DNA of 64,000 bases from Thioploca ingrica. GTDB lineage: Bacteria > Pseudomonadota > Gammaproteobacteria > Beggiatoales > Beggiatoaceae. A program made the position numbers and the translations under genes. The stretch is from contig AP014633.1 in the NCBI GenBank assembly GCA_000828835.1, forward strand, positions 558,001 through 622,000, read 5' to 3'. The notes beneath the pieces were generated by a model. The model saw only the letters and a program-made list of their open reading frames with translations. It made no database searches and was not told the DNA's origin. Shown here one piece after another: positions 56,152-64,000 of the stretch. Within the stretch, counting starts at the first letter, position 1; each line of letters begins with the position of its first letter.

Positions 56152-56661
56152 ATGTCAACACGTCTCTCAAAATCCAATACCATCACTTTACTTTCTGCAG
56201 AAACCCGTACCGCTATTGATCGTTGGCTCGCTAAATATCCACCGGAGCACAAACAATCAGCAGTGATGGGCGCGTTAAGCATTGTTCAAGAAGCTAATGG
56301 CGGTTGGTTAACCACAGAATTAATGGATGCTATCGCTGATTACCTAGAAATGCCACCGATTGCGGTCTACGAAGTGGCTACCTTTTATTCCATGTACGAA
56401 CTCCAACCCGTAGGGCGGCATAAACTCTGTGTTTGTACCAATGTGTCTTGTATGTTGTGTGGTTCAGAAGACATTGTTGCCCATTTGGAAAAGAAGTTAG
56501 GGGTAAAATTAGGCGAAACTACGTCGGATAACCAATTTACTTTAAAAGAAGTGGAATGTTTAGGCGCTTGTGGTGGTGCACCAATGATGCAAATTGGGCG
56601 AGAGTATCATGAAAATCTGACGCCAGCAAAGGTGGATGAAATTTTAACCAAATTGGAATAG
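56152..56661 (+). CDS. nuoE: NADH-quinone oxidoreductase subunit E
   Basis: The protein has 169 residues with a thioredoxin-like [2Fe-2S] domain. Ligand cysteines are in CTNVSCMLCG and CLGACGGAP, and the N-terminal helical part contains YEVATFYSMYEL. It binds cluster N1a next to NuoF. RBS AGGAAT precedes the ATG. It is isolated from nuoD by about 750 bp of accessory genes and from nuoF by about 1.8 kb. Confidence 0.97.
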   Translation: MSTRLSKSNTITLLSAETRTAIDRWLAKYPPEHKQSAVMGALSIVQEANGGWLTTELMDAIADYLEMPPIAVYEVATFYSMYELQPVGRHKLCVCTNVSCMLCGSEDIVAHLEKKLGVKLGETTSDNQFTLKEVECLGACGGAPMMQIGREYHENLTPAKVDEILTKLE

Positions 56662-56724
56662 TCGAAAAATTTGAGTGATGGCGCAAACAAAGCGCCTAAC
56701 TCCAACCAATGGGGGTAATTAAAG

Positions 56725-56976
56725 ATGCTCCAAACCACGATAGATAACTTTCACCAAAATTTACAACAAGAAGTTGAACATTGCATTGAAAACCATGAAA
56801 TATTGCATGTTAAGCGGCAACAAGGAGAAGATTTTGTCGTGATAAGTGCAACCGATTGGCGTGCGATTGAAGAAACGCTGTTTTTGAATAGAATTCCTGG
56901 ACTCGTAGAAAGTATTTATCAAGCTGATCAAGAACCTTTAGAGCAAGGTACTTTATTAAAGGATTTAGACTGGTGA
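56725..56976 (+). CDS. Phd/YefM-family antitoxin
   Basis: The protein has 83 residues. The core VKRQQGEDFVVISATDWRAIEETL is the Phd/YefM DNA-binding fold (GEDFVVIS.xDw...EETL.L). It would repress its own operon and neutralise a YoeB-type toxin. Its TGA overlaps the GTG start of the next gene (GTGA, 56973-56976). The intended toxin is itself truncated and fused (next entry), so this antitoxin may have no active target here. Confidence 0.85.
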   Translation: MLQTTIDNFHQNLQQEVEHCIENHEILHVKRQQGEDFVVISATDWRAIEETLFLNRIPGLVESIYQADQEPLEQGTLLKDLDW

Positions 56977-57950
56977 CATGGAAAGTCATATTAAGTTGTC
57001 AAGCAATCAAAGATGCCAAGAAACTGGCACAAGTGGGTTATCAATCATCAGCAGAAGATTTATTAAAATTGTTAGAAACCAATCCTTATACAACTCCACC
57101 TCGCTATGAAAAATTAAAACGTGAATTACTTTATCACAGTTCGTTATCCGCTCCATTGCAAGAAATTGTTACCCACATTCAAAATCTGAATCATCCCAAA
57201 ATTCCCTACGCCGATCTAAACCCAAAGACTAAATACTTTGTTCGTATCGTTCCGCGCCAATATACCCTCACAAAAGATAATCAGTTACAGGCAAATGCGA
57301 TTTTAGGAACCAAGCCAATCGTTTTTTTTACCACCCCGGAAGGCTTTTACGGTAAATCTTTACTCGATATTTACCTTGATATCAGCTACGAAGCAGAAGA
57401 TATCATCCGTTGGCAACGTGATGCCGAGATGGTAGCCGTCGTGTTTCGCTATCCAGAATCCATCGTGTTATCAAACGTAACCGACGGACAATTACTCACT
57501 CCCTGGAATAATAAAGTCTATGTCCCAACTTGGGATAATGTGTTTTCGCTTTTTCACCAATTGGCTCAAGAGGCAACCGTTGAACCTGACAAAAAGGGTG
57601 AGTTTGCGGCTGAAAAGACCTTTTTCTCAACAGAAAGTTTGAAACAGTTTGTTTTAAATTTTCCAGACGCTGGTAAGCAACGCATCAAAGCAACTGATTA
57701 TGCTACGTTAAAAGTCACCGGCGGTGCGGATTGGGTTTATCGGGAACTCTTGGAAAGAAAACTCAGTATTTTTGAACACTTTCTGGGCAATGGTCGCACG
57801 CTTAATGAAATAACGACGGCGGCGGGGATTAAAGAACAAACCGGATTGTTTGAATTGGTTGGTCCGAACATTAAGTTGCGAGATTTACCAGAAATCGCTA
57901 TCGTTAATTTAGGTAAGCTGACTATGGAAGATACCTACTTTAAACAGTAG
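56973..57950 (+). CDS. Chimeric protein: YoeB-like toxin start fused to an unrelated protein
   Basis: The protein has 325 residues and starts at GTG. Residues 1-48 (TWKVILSCQAIKDAKKLAQV to PPRYEKL) are the first half of a YoeB/Txe RNase toxin (the family reads NPxxxPPxYEKL). The catalytic second half is missing. From about residue 49 (KRELLYHSSLSAPLQEIVTH) the sequence changes to a protein I do not recognise, with an acidic beta-rich core (PIVFFTTPEGFYGKSLLDIY, DIIRWQRDAEMVAVVF) and a helical end (LLERKLSIFEHFLGNGRTLN). The frame crosses the join without a stop, so the unknown gene now uses the toxin's start signals, next to the antitoxin. Toxin activity is unlikely. Confidence 0.7.
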   Translation: MTWKVILSCQAIKDAKKLAQVGYQSSAEDLLKLLETNPYTTPPRYEKLKRELLYHSSLSAPLQEIVTHIQNLNHPKIPYADLNPKTKYFVRIVPRQYTLTKDNQLQANAILGTKPIVFFTTPEGFYGKSLLDIYLDISYEAEDIIRWQRDAEMVAVVFRYPESIVLSNVTDGQLLTPWNNKVYVPTWDNVFSLFHQLAQEATVEPDKKGEFAAEKTFFSTESLKQFVLNFPDAGKQRIKATDYATLKVTGGADWVYRELLERKLSIFEHFLGNGRTLNEITTAAGIKEQTGLFELVGPNIKLRDLPEIAIVNLGKLTMEDTYFKQ

Positions 57951-57979
57951 AAATAGCGGTATGAATCGGAAAAAATAAA

Positions 57980-58462
57980 ATGAATTGGCAAGAAGTTTGT
58001 GAAGATAAGATCCTGCAAAATTTACCTTTTAAAATTGAACTCAATAAATGGGGACAAATTATCTTGAGTCCCGCTAAAGTGATTCATTCTTTTTATCAGG
58101 GTCGCATTCAAACCTTACTGCAATCTTTTTTAACCAGCGGTATCGTGATGCCAGAATTAGCTATTCAAACTGGTGATGGCGTTAAAGTAGCTGATGTCGT
58201 TTGGGTTTCCGATTCCAGAGCGGATTTAATTTTAGCAGAAGATGTTGCTTCAATTGCCCCAGAAATTTGTATTGAAGTTAAATCGACCAGTAATACTATT
58301 GAGGAAATGTCTGAGAAAAAAGCATTCTATTTCGCAGCCGGTGCAGAAGAAGTATGGATTTGCGATAAAAACGGTAAACTACATTTTTACAATAACCAGG
58401 ATCAAATAAAATATTCAAAACGGGTACCGGATTTTCCCAACCAAATCCAACGTAACCGTTAA
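57980..58462 (+). CDS. Uma2-family PD-(D/E)xK endonuclease-like protein
   Basis: The protein has 160 residues, complete at both ends. The catalytic core is visible: VADVVWVS, then APEICIEVKS (the ExK element) and the helix AAGAEEVWICD. Uma2 (DUF820) proteins are abundant in cyanobacteria and giant sulfur bacteria, but their biological role is unknown. It lies between nuoE and nuoF on the same strand and follows the chimeric gene by 29 bp. Confidence 0.9.
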   Translation: MNWQEVCEDKILQNLPFKIELNKWGQIILSPAKVIHSFYQGRIQTLLQSFLTSGIVMPELAIQTGDGVKVADVVWVSDSRADLILAEDVASIAPEICIEVKSTSNTIEEMSEKKAFYFAAGAEEVWICDKNGKLHFYNNQDQIKYSKRVPDFPNQIQRNR

Positions 58463-58492
58463 ACGACTAGATGTTTAAATAAGGAATTCGTG

Positions 58493-59764
58493 ATGGCTAA
58501 TGAACTTTGTTTTAAAAATATCCATTTAGAAAATTCATGGACGTTGCCAGTTTATGAAGGTACCGGGGGTTATCAAGCCCTACGCAAAATTTTACAAGAA
58601 CAACCCGCACCGCAACACATTATTGATCAATTAAAAGCCTCCGCTTTACGTGGACGCGGGGGTGCTGGTTTTTCCGCCGGTTTAAAATGGAGTTTTATGT
58701 TGCCAGTACGAGATAAACCCGTACAAAAATATATCGTCTGTAATTCCGACGAAGGCGAACCCGGTACTTTTAAAGACCGCGATATCTTGCGTTATAACCC
58801 CCACGCTGTGATTGAAGGTATGGCGATAGCCGGTTACACTGTCGGCGCAACGGTAGGCTACAACTACATTCGCGGTGAATTCTGCGAACCGATTGATCGC
58901 TTTGAAGCCGCTATCCAAGAAGCTTATGACGCTGGATTGCTCGGTAAAAATATTCTCGGTTCCGGAATCGATTTTGACTTGCATACTCATTACGGTGCGG
59001 GTGCTTACATCTGCGGTGAAGAAACGGCTTTATTAGAATCCATCGAAGGCAAAAAAGGTCAACCGCGTTACAAACCGCCATTTCCCGCCGCTTATGGGTT
59101 ATACGGTAAACCCACTACTATTAATAACACCGAAACCCTAGCCTCCGTTCCTAGCATTATCAACAATGGTGCAGATTGGTTCTTAAAAATCGGCAAGCCC
59201 AACAATGGTGGTCCCAAACTTTTTTCTATCTCTGGACATGTGAATAAACCCGGCAATTATGAAATTCCGATGGGAACCCCTTTTAAAGAATTACTAGAAA
59301 TGGCAGGCGGTGTGCGCCAGGGACACAAACTTAAAGCCGTCATTCCAGGTGGTTCCTCCACGCCGGTAGTTAAAGGCGAGGTGATGATGGACTTAACCAT
59401 GGATTATGATTCCATCGCCAGCGCGGGTTCCATGTTAGGTTCCGGCGCCGTTATTGTCATGGACGACACCACCGATATGGTCAAAGTACTCGCCCGTATT
59501 TGCCATTTTTACTACGAAGAATCCTGTGGACAATGTACACCCTGCCGCGAAGGTACCGGTTGGCTGTCACGAGTCGTCCATCGGATTTACCACGGCGAAG
59601 GACGCCAAGAAGATCTTGATTTATTACTAGATGTTGCTGACAAAATTAGCGGGCGGACGATTTGTGCATTAGGAGACGCAGCGGCGATGCCAGTGATTAG
59701 TTTTGTGAAGAACTTTCGCGAGGAGTTTCAGCATTATATTGAGCAGAGGAAGAGTATGGTTTAG
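58493..59764 (+). CDS. nuoF: NADH-quinone oxidoreductase subunit F
   Basis: The protein has 423 residues. It has the NADH/FMN-binding pattern ([15 protein letters not shown]), [35 protein letters not shown], and the [4Fe-4S] N3 ligands in [12 protein letters not shown] plus the distal cysteine in [11 protein letters not shown]. NuoF accepts electrons from NADH. A GTG at 58490 is directly before the chosen ATG. The nuo order stops here: no nuoG follows; after a 160-bp gap comes an unrelated gene. Confidence 0.97.
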   Translation: MANELCFKNIHLENSWTLPVYEGTGGYQALRKILQEQPAPQHIIDQLKASALRGRGGAGFSAGLKWSFMLPVRDKPVQKYIVCNSDEGEPGTFKDRDILRYNPHAVIEGMAIAGYTVGATVGYNYIRGEFCEPIDRFEAAIQEAYDAGLLGKNILGSGIDFDLHTHYGAGAYICGEETALLESIEGKKGQPRYKPPFPAAYGLYGKPTTINNTETLASVPSIINNGADWFLKIGKPNNGGPKLFSISGHVNKPGNYEIPMGTPFKELLEMAGGVRQGHKLKAVIPGGSSTPVVKGEVMMDLTMDYDSIASAGSMLGSGAVIVMDDTTDMVKVLARICHFYYEESCGQCTPCREGTGWLSRVVHRIYHGEGRQEDLDLLLDVADKISGRTICALGDAAAMPVISFVKNFREEFQHYIEQRKSMV

Positions 59765-59926
59765 AAAAAAGGAGGGGGTGTCCTACGCACTGTCAGATGT
59801 GGAAATTGATCAAATGGTGCGTAGAAAGCACTCTACTTGCTAAAATCAAAATCTGAAGAGGAGGGAAATCTCTATCAGTATCAATGCCGCGACTTATAAG
59901 ATTAACCCTAGAAAGGAAAAAACACA
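59765..59926. other. nuoF downstream spacer with inverted repeat
   Basis: CTACGCAC (59783-59790) and GTGCGTAG (59817-59824) form an 8-bp stem separated by 26 bp. It is a weak candidate for a transcript end or a rearrangement scar where nuoG should begin. The sequence before the next start (AGAAAGGAAAAA) has a good ribosome site. Confidence 0.35.
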
Positions 59927-62425
59927 ATGTCAACAACAAGAATACAGCCCGCTCCACTTCATCAAGGCAATACCATTATATTACGTCGAGTTGTTCCCAC
60001 AGACGCCGCATTTCTATTTGAAAAAGCCTATCAAAACTTAGATTTTATACATCGATTCCGAGTCAATGACACTCCACAAAATGTGGAAGAGGTGCGTAAT
60101 CGGTTGAAACGACAGTGGCAATCGACGCCGGAACAAAGTGGCTATCTGGAAATGTTAATTATCCATAAAAAATATGGCCCAATTGGTTTAGCGGTATTGG
60201 CAGAGTATTCTCCATTTCATCGCCGTGCTGAATATCTGATTGGCTTATTCGATAAGGAACATCGCCAGGCTTGGTATGGAATTGAGACTACTCTGTTAGT
60301 TATAGATTTGGCTTTTAATCGCTATAATCTCCATAAATTAATTGCCTATACTTATGCTTACAATGAGGCCGGACAAAAGAATTTATTAGGTGGAGGCTTT
60401 GTAGACGAAGGATTGCGTCGGGAACATTTATATTCTGAGGCAGAAGGACGTTTTATCGATATCCGTGCTTTTGGTATGACTTTGAACGATTTTCGTCGTA
60501 GTCAGCTAACCAGCCGTCTTTCTCGTCGTTTGGTAGGTTATGACATTACCCATGCGAATGAACAACCGGTAACTACAATTTACTCGAATAAATATTTTTA
60601 TTCAAAAGGATATAAGCTTTTGGGTTCAGCTATTTCGGTTGTTCTGAGTTTGAGTACACCAGTTTATGCAGCTAACTATGATGTTACCGCTGCTAGTGAT
60701 GATGGCACTGGCGGTACAACCAATAGTTTGAGTTGGGCGATATGGCAAGCTAATACCAATCCCGGCACGGATACTATCACCCTGAAGACAGATATGACTG
60801 TCACTGGTGTGATGAAACGCCTAATTAATAGCGATGTGACCTTGCAAAGCGATGATACAGTTCGCACCATTAGTGGTGGCAATACCCATCGCCCACTGTT
60901 TATCAAATCCGGACACGTTAATATTCAAAACCTTAATCTTAATAACGGTCTTGCTAAAGGTGGATATAGTAATAAAGGCGGGGGTGGTGCCGGCTTGGGC
61001 GGAGCGTTGTTTGTTTACAGCGGCACGGTAAATATTGATTCCGTTACATTTAATAATAATATTGTTCAGGGTGGTTCGGGTGGCATTGGCGGGAGCTATA
61101 GAACTGGCGGCGGTGGCGGTATGTACGGCAGTGGCAATCATGGCGGTGGGGGTCTTTTTGCCTCCAGCTCTGGTGATGAGGGCGCGTATGATGGTCCGGT
61201 TGGCAATCCATATGGTGGATTCGGTGGCAGCAACGGTGGTGGTAGCGGCGGCTTTGCCGGTGGTGGTGGCCATAATGATAGTGGAAATGGCGGTAATGGT
61301 GGATTCGGTGGCGGCGGTGGCTTCGGATACTACTATGGATGTGGATACATTACCGGAGGCAATGGTGGGTTCGGTGGCGGCGGTGGCTACGGGTACGGAG
61401 AAAGCTACTGCGGAGAATATGGAGGATACAACAGTGGATCCGGAGGTAATGGTGGATTTGGTGGTGGTGGTGGCTACGGCAATGACTCCGATGGTAACAG
61501 TGGATTTGGTGGTGGAAGAGGTGGAATAACTTGTAGCGGTAGTGGTAAGGAACGCACTTGTAAGCGCGGTGGGGGTGGCGGTGCCGGTTTTGGTGGTGCC
61601 ATTTTTGCTAAAAAGGGCATCGTCACACTAAGCAATGTCAATTTTACTAATAACTCAGCCATCCGTGGCACTGGTTTGAGAAACGGTAAAGGTCGCGGTG
61701 GTGCTATCTTTATCTGTACTGCCAGTGAAGGGGAAAGTGAATGTAGTGCAATAGTAAAAGATTGTAGTAATAATACCTTCACCAATAACTCGGCCGATGA
61801 TGGTGAAAATGATATTTTTGGAATACTTAACAGTTGTATTCCTAATTTGGTGATGTTAAGTAATTTTCAAATCAATGATAAAACTCTTAGTTGGAATACT
61901 ACTATTGAATTAGATAACGCCGGCTTTAACGTTTGGCGACGTATCCCTAATGGTCCTTGGGAAAAGATCAATGACACGCTGATTCCGGCTAGAGGTGAAG
62001 GATCTACCTACACGTTTATTGATAGTTCAGCAATATTAGGTCAAAATTATGAGTATCGCTTAGAAGATATTGATATGTCTGGGAGTAACACCTTTCACTA
62101 TCCCGAAGGGATTGCGCCGATGATTGATCTCATTAGTCCAGTAGATGGAGCGATACTCAGTGCTGTTACTGTACCCGTATTTCAGTGGAATACGACGAAT
62201 TACGATGGTTTCCGTTTCCAATATGCCTATCCGGGTTCGGAAATACAAACTTTCCCCATGAACAGTTGGAATTCTACGATGAGTTTTACACCTAATGCTG
62301 ATTTATGGACCAATTTTGTTAATCAGTTAGAAGTGGGTGAAACTGTATATTGGCGTATTCAAGGAAAACTGGATAATTCTGAGGATAATTATAGCGATGT
62401 GCAACAATTTACGATTATTAAGTAA
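59927..62425 (+). CDS. GNAT acetyltransferase fused to an exported Gly-rich beta-helix protein
   Basis: The protein has 832 residues. Residues 13-185 form a RimJ-like GNAT domain (IILRRVVPTDAAFLFEKAYQ; LLGGGFVDEGLRRE). Residues 228-248 (YKLLGSAISVVLSLSTPVYA) look like the core of a signal peptide with an AxA-type end. A CSLREA-like start (SLSWAIWQANTNPGTDTITL) and beta-helix follow. A glycine-rich stretch (about 350-565; units of NGGFGGGGG) and a second beta-helix part come next, then an Fn3-like domain (LSWNTTIELDNAGFNVWRR) and a terminal sandwich domain. Cytosolic acetyltransferase and exported filament in one frame is unusual. No ATG exists between residue 184 and the hydrophobic segment; a TTG at 60620 with AAAAGGA upstream could give a separate exported product. 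Confidence 0.8.
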   Translation: MSTTRIQPAPLHQGNTIILRRVVPTDAAFLFEKAYQNLDFIHRFRVNDTPQNVEEVRNRLKRQWQSTPEQSGYLEMLIIHKKYGPIGLAVLAEYSPFHRRAEYLIGLFDKEHRQAWYGIETTLLVIDLAFNRYNLHKLIAYTYAYNEAGQKNLLGGGFVDEGLRREHLYSEAEGRFIDIRAFGMTLNDFRRSQLTSRLSRRLVGYDITHANEQPVTTIYSNKYFYSKGYKLLGSAISVVLSLSTPVYAANYDVTAASDDGTGGTTNSLSWAIWQANTNPGTDTITLKTDMTVTGVMKRLINSDVTLQSDDTVRTISGGNTHRPLFIKSGHVNIQNLNLNNGLAKGGYSNKGGGGAGLGGALFVYSGTVNIDSVTFNNNIVQGGSGGIGGSYRTGGGGGMYGSGNHGGGGLFASSSGDEGAYDGPVGNPYGGFGGSNGGGSGGFAGGGGHNDSGNGGNGGFGGGGGFGYYYGCGYITGGNGGFGGGGGYGYGESYCGEYGGYNSGSGGNGGFGGGGGYGNDSDGNSGFGGGRGGITCSGSGKERTCKRGGGGGAGFGGAIFAKKGIVTLSNVNFTNNSAIRGTGLRNGKGRGGAIFICTASEGESECSAIVKDCSNNTFTNNSADDGENDIFGILNSCIPNLVMLSNFQINDKTLSWNTTIELDNAGFNVWRRIPNGPWEKINDTLIPARGEGSTYTFIDSSAILGQNYEYRLEDIDMSGSNTFHYPEGIAPMIDLISPVDGAILSAVTVPVFQWNTTNYDGFRFQYAYPGSEIQTFPMNSWNSTMSFTPNADLWTNFVNQLEVGETVYWRIQGKLDNSEDNYSDVQQFTIIK
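61290..61510 (+). repeat. Glycine-rich tandem repeat inside the GNAT-fusion gene
   Basis: Three units carry the coding pattern GGNGGFGGGGG followed by FGYYYG, YGYGES or YGNDSD. The DNA of the units (GGTGGATTCGGTGGCGG and variants) repeats at roughly 75-80 bp. It indicates internal slippage or duplication and creates long spurious open frames on both strands. Confidence 0.75.
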
Positions 62426-62598
62426 TCATCTCATGTAGATCTCTATAAAAGCAAAAATAATAGTATCTTGGACTAAATGATTATTAGCTTTATTTTAAGC
62501 TTCTTGACTCCAAGTTAGCCAATTAAGCAAAAAAATTAGGTAAGCTAACAAATATTCTTCATCCAAAAATAAATATAAGCTAGGTTATATTGAAATTT

Positions 62599-63432
62599 AT
62601 GTCCAAGATACAACTAAATAAACGCATTATTTATGTAACCGGTCTACCCCGCGCTGGTTCTACCCTATTGTGCCAATTACTAGGACACCATCCAGATATT
62701 GATAGCACTGGCCACAGTTCACCACTATGCTCGGTCTTAAACGGGTTGCGCCACCAACTTAGCGATAGTGAATTTTTACTATCACAACTCGACGTTGATT
62801 TTGAGCGGGGTTATCAATGCTTGTTCAACGCCTTTCTTGGTTTTATTGATGGCTGGTTTGCAGAAAGCGAGTCAATATGGGTGGTGGATAAAAATCGGGG
62901 TTGGTTAAATCAACTGGAAATGGTCTATCATCTTGATCCTAATTGCCGCATGTTAGTTTGTGTACGCGAGTTAGGACAAATTTATGGCTCAGTTGAGGCG
63001 CAACATCAACAAACTTTGTTGCTGGATTTTCCGGACCATCTTGCTGCTTTGTCTCACTACACCCGTGCTGATAAGCTTTTTGGTCATGAAGGTGTGATTG
63101 GTATGCCCTTAAAAGCAATTGAAAACCTACAAGATATTGACAATCGATTACAAGCTCGCTTGTATTATGTAGTGTTTGAGCATTTGATGAAGGAGCCAGT
63201 GACGGTGATGCGTGAGATTTATCAGTGGCTTAATTTGCCAGACGCACCTTTTGATCCGCAGCGGCTCAAGGTGAAGCCGCATGAAAGTGATAGTTATTAT
63301 CGCTTTAAATACCTGCATAAAACTTATCCTAGAATTCAACCACCAGCTTACCATTCGATACCACCACGAATCGAAGTGGAACTGAGGAAAAACTTTGCTT
63401 GGTTTTATCAGATATTTTATCCTGAGAACTGA
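62599..63432 (+). CDS. Sulfotransferase family protein
   Basis: The protein has 277 residues from the ATG at 62599; a TTG at 62590 is the alternative start. The PAPS 5'-phosphosulfate loop is TGLPRAGSTLL near the N-terminus; the second PAPS-contact region is probably CRMLVCVRELGQIYGSVEAQ, and the acidic/His end is YVVFEHLMKEPVTVMREIYQ. It would transfer sulfate from PAPS to a sugar or tyrosine-like acceptor. It directly follows the GNAT-adhesin gene on the same strand (173-bp gap), so modification of exported glycans or proteins is a plausible job. The gap shows no other gene. Confidence 0.85.
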   Translation: MSKIQLNKRIIYVTGLPRAGSTLLCQLLGHHPDIDSTGHSSPLCSVLNGLRHQLSDSEFLLSQLDVDFERGYQCLFNAFLGFIDGWFAESESIWVVDKNRGWLNQLEMVYHLDPNCRMLVCVRELGQIYGSVEAQHQQTLLLDFPDHLAALSHYTRADKLFGHEGVIGMPLKAIENLQDIDNRLQARLYYVVFEHLMKEPVTVMREIYQWLNLPDAPFDPQRLKVKPHESDSYYRFKYLHKTYPRIQPPAYHSIPPRIEVELRKNFAWFYQIFYPEN

Positions 63433-63496
63433 ACCAAGTAAGCAAGCGTAGCCTAGCCAACCCCCTGCTGATTAACAGGAAATATCCTCAGCTAAA

Positions 63497-63685
63497 ATGG
63501 CAGGATTAAGCGAGTGGAAATTAAATTTTCACGACATGCAAAAAAGGGAATTTTCACCAGAAGAACATGAAATTGTACAACAAGTTGATAATTGTTATTA
63601 TCCACTAAGAATTATTATTGCGGTTGAAGGTCAAACCATAACTGTAATAACCAATTATCCTTTGAAAAAAGGAATCCCGAAATGA
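63497..63685 (+). CDS. Small DUF4258-like protein
   Basis: The protein has 62 residues (MAGLSEWKLNFHDMQKREFS; YPLRIIIAVEGQTITVITNY). The closing beta-strands resemble DUF4258/mRNA-interferase-like small proteins usually found beside DUF2283. The ATG of the next gene overlaps its TGA (ATGA, 63682-63685). It is shorter than the family, so it may be a truncated toxin. Confidence 0.6.
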   Translation: MAGLSEWKLNFHDMQKREFSPEEHEIVQQVDNCYYPLRIIIAVEGQTITVITNYPLKKGIPK

Positions 63686-63942
63686 AGATATATTATGACA
63701 ATGAAGTAGATGCAGTCTATATTAAACTCGGAGAGGAATCTCCAGAGGGCGTTATTGAAATGTCGGCGGGTATTAATTTAGATATCACTACTAAGGGTAA
63801 ATTGGTCGGGATAGAAATTTTAAACGCTTCTATCAAAATGGATATCCAAACCATTTTGTCTTATTCCTTGGAATTGAATGAAGAAACTTTATTCGCACGC
63901 AAAAATGCTACTCAAGCAGATATTTCTATATCCAATTTGTGA
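63682..63942 (+). CDS. DUF2283 protein, probable antitoxin
   Basis: The protein has 86 residues. MKIYYDNEVDAVYIKLGEES and LVGIEILNASIKM are the DUF2283 signature (YD.e.DalYI.l; GieILdAS). DUF2283 proteins are commonly coupled to DUF4258 partners and considered antitoxin-like. It overlaps the upstream gene by 4 bp. Confidence 0.88.
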   Translation: MKIYYDNEVDAVYIKLGEESPEGVIEMSAGINLDITTKGKLVGIEILNASIKMDIQTILSYSLELNEETLFARKNATQADISISNL

Positions 63943-63988
63943 TACCCAGATAAGGTGGACATTATCCACCAAAATGGTTATTAATTAT

Positions 63989-64000
63989 AACGCTACCAAG
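63989..64000. repeat. Possible start of another CGCTACCAAG repeat, cut by the window
   Basis: The last bases (ACGCTACCAAG) match the beginning of the 98-bp repeats at 7516 and 8441 (TCGCTACCAAG). Ten bases are too few to be sure; the continuation lies outside the window. Confidence 0.3.

Noticed and set aside
61035..61529. Plus-strand frame of 164 codons inside the glycine-rich part of the GNAT fusion
   Set aside because: It is a frame-shifted reading of GGT/GGC repeats giving Val/Ala runs; the sense gene has clear domains on both sides.

Overview
The window looks like the chromosome of an AT-rich gammaproteobacterial sulfur oxidiser, most likely a large filamentous type (Beggiatoa/Thioploca/Thiomargarita group). 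This is inference. It rests on a thiocyanate-dehydrogenase locus, the gammaproteobacterial yebC-ruvC-ruvA block followed by bioH, giant Calx-beta / divergent-InlB surface proteins, and many small accessory families (DUF29, Uma2, DUF4160/DUF2442, VapC, RAYT with REP palindromes). No rRNA, tRNA or CRISPR array was found.

Layout. 1-4.4 kb: a copper/thiocyanate locus with an FtsX/MacB-type permease (cut by the window edge), a REP-associated transposase flanked by REP palindromes, a Tat-exported copper thiocyanate dehydrogenase, and a divergent SCO copper chaperone. 4.4-9.7 kb: a sigma54-type response regulator, a DUF29 gene between two copies of a repeat, a secreted protein, a GC-rich orphan gene between two 98-bp direct repeats, an IS200 remnant and a VapC-type toxin-antitoxin pair. 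9.7-15.7 kb: a 1989-residue Ser/Thr kinase-ATPase-GAF-histidine kinase-receiver protein. 15.7-20.1 kb: small genes (one split by an in-frame amber codon), a DUF29 remnant, ApbE and a PhoX-like phosphatase.

20.7-45.6 kb: three giant exported paralogues (2417, 2324 and about 1394 residues) built from CSLREA/beta-helix, divergent InlB-type and Calx-beta modules. All end in the same roughly 400-residue C-terminal region, which I do not recognise. Between the second and third lie a HEPN-like gene overlapping an N6-adenine methyltransferase gene (possible defence pair) and a polytopic membrane protein. 45.8-48.5 kb: yebC, ruvC, ruvA, bioH. 48.5-51.9 kb: a Fic gene remnant and an ELWxxDGT-repeat exported protein.

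52.6-59.8 kb: nuoA-B-C-D-E-F of respiratory complex I, interrupted by small accessory genes between D and E and between E and F, and with no nuoG after nuoF. 59.9-64 kb: an unusual protein joining a cytoplasmic-type GNAT acetyltransferase to an internal export signal and a glycine-rich beta-helix, then a sulfotransferase and a DUF2283 pair. Imperfect palindromes recur between genes throughout, and several genes are broken beside them. The most interesting candidates are the HEPN/methyltransferase pair, the GNAT-adhesin fusion with its sulfotransferase, the shared C-terminal domain of the giants, the invaded nuo operon, and the GC-rich cargo gene between direct repeats.
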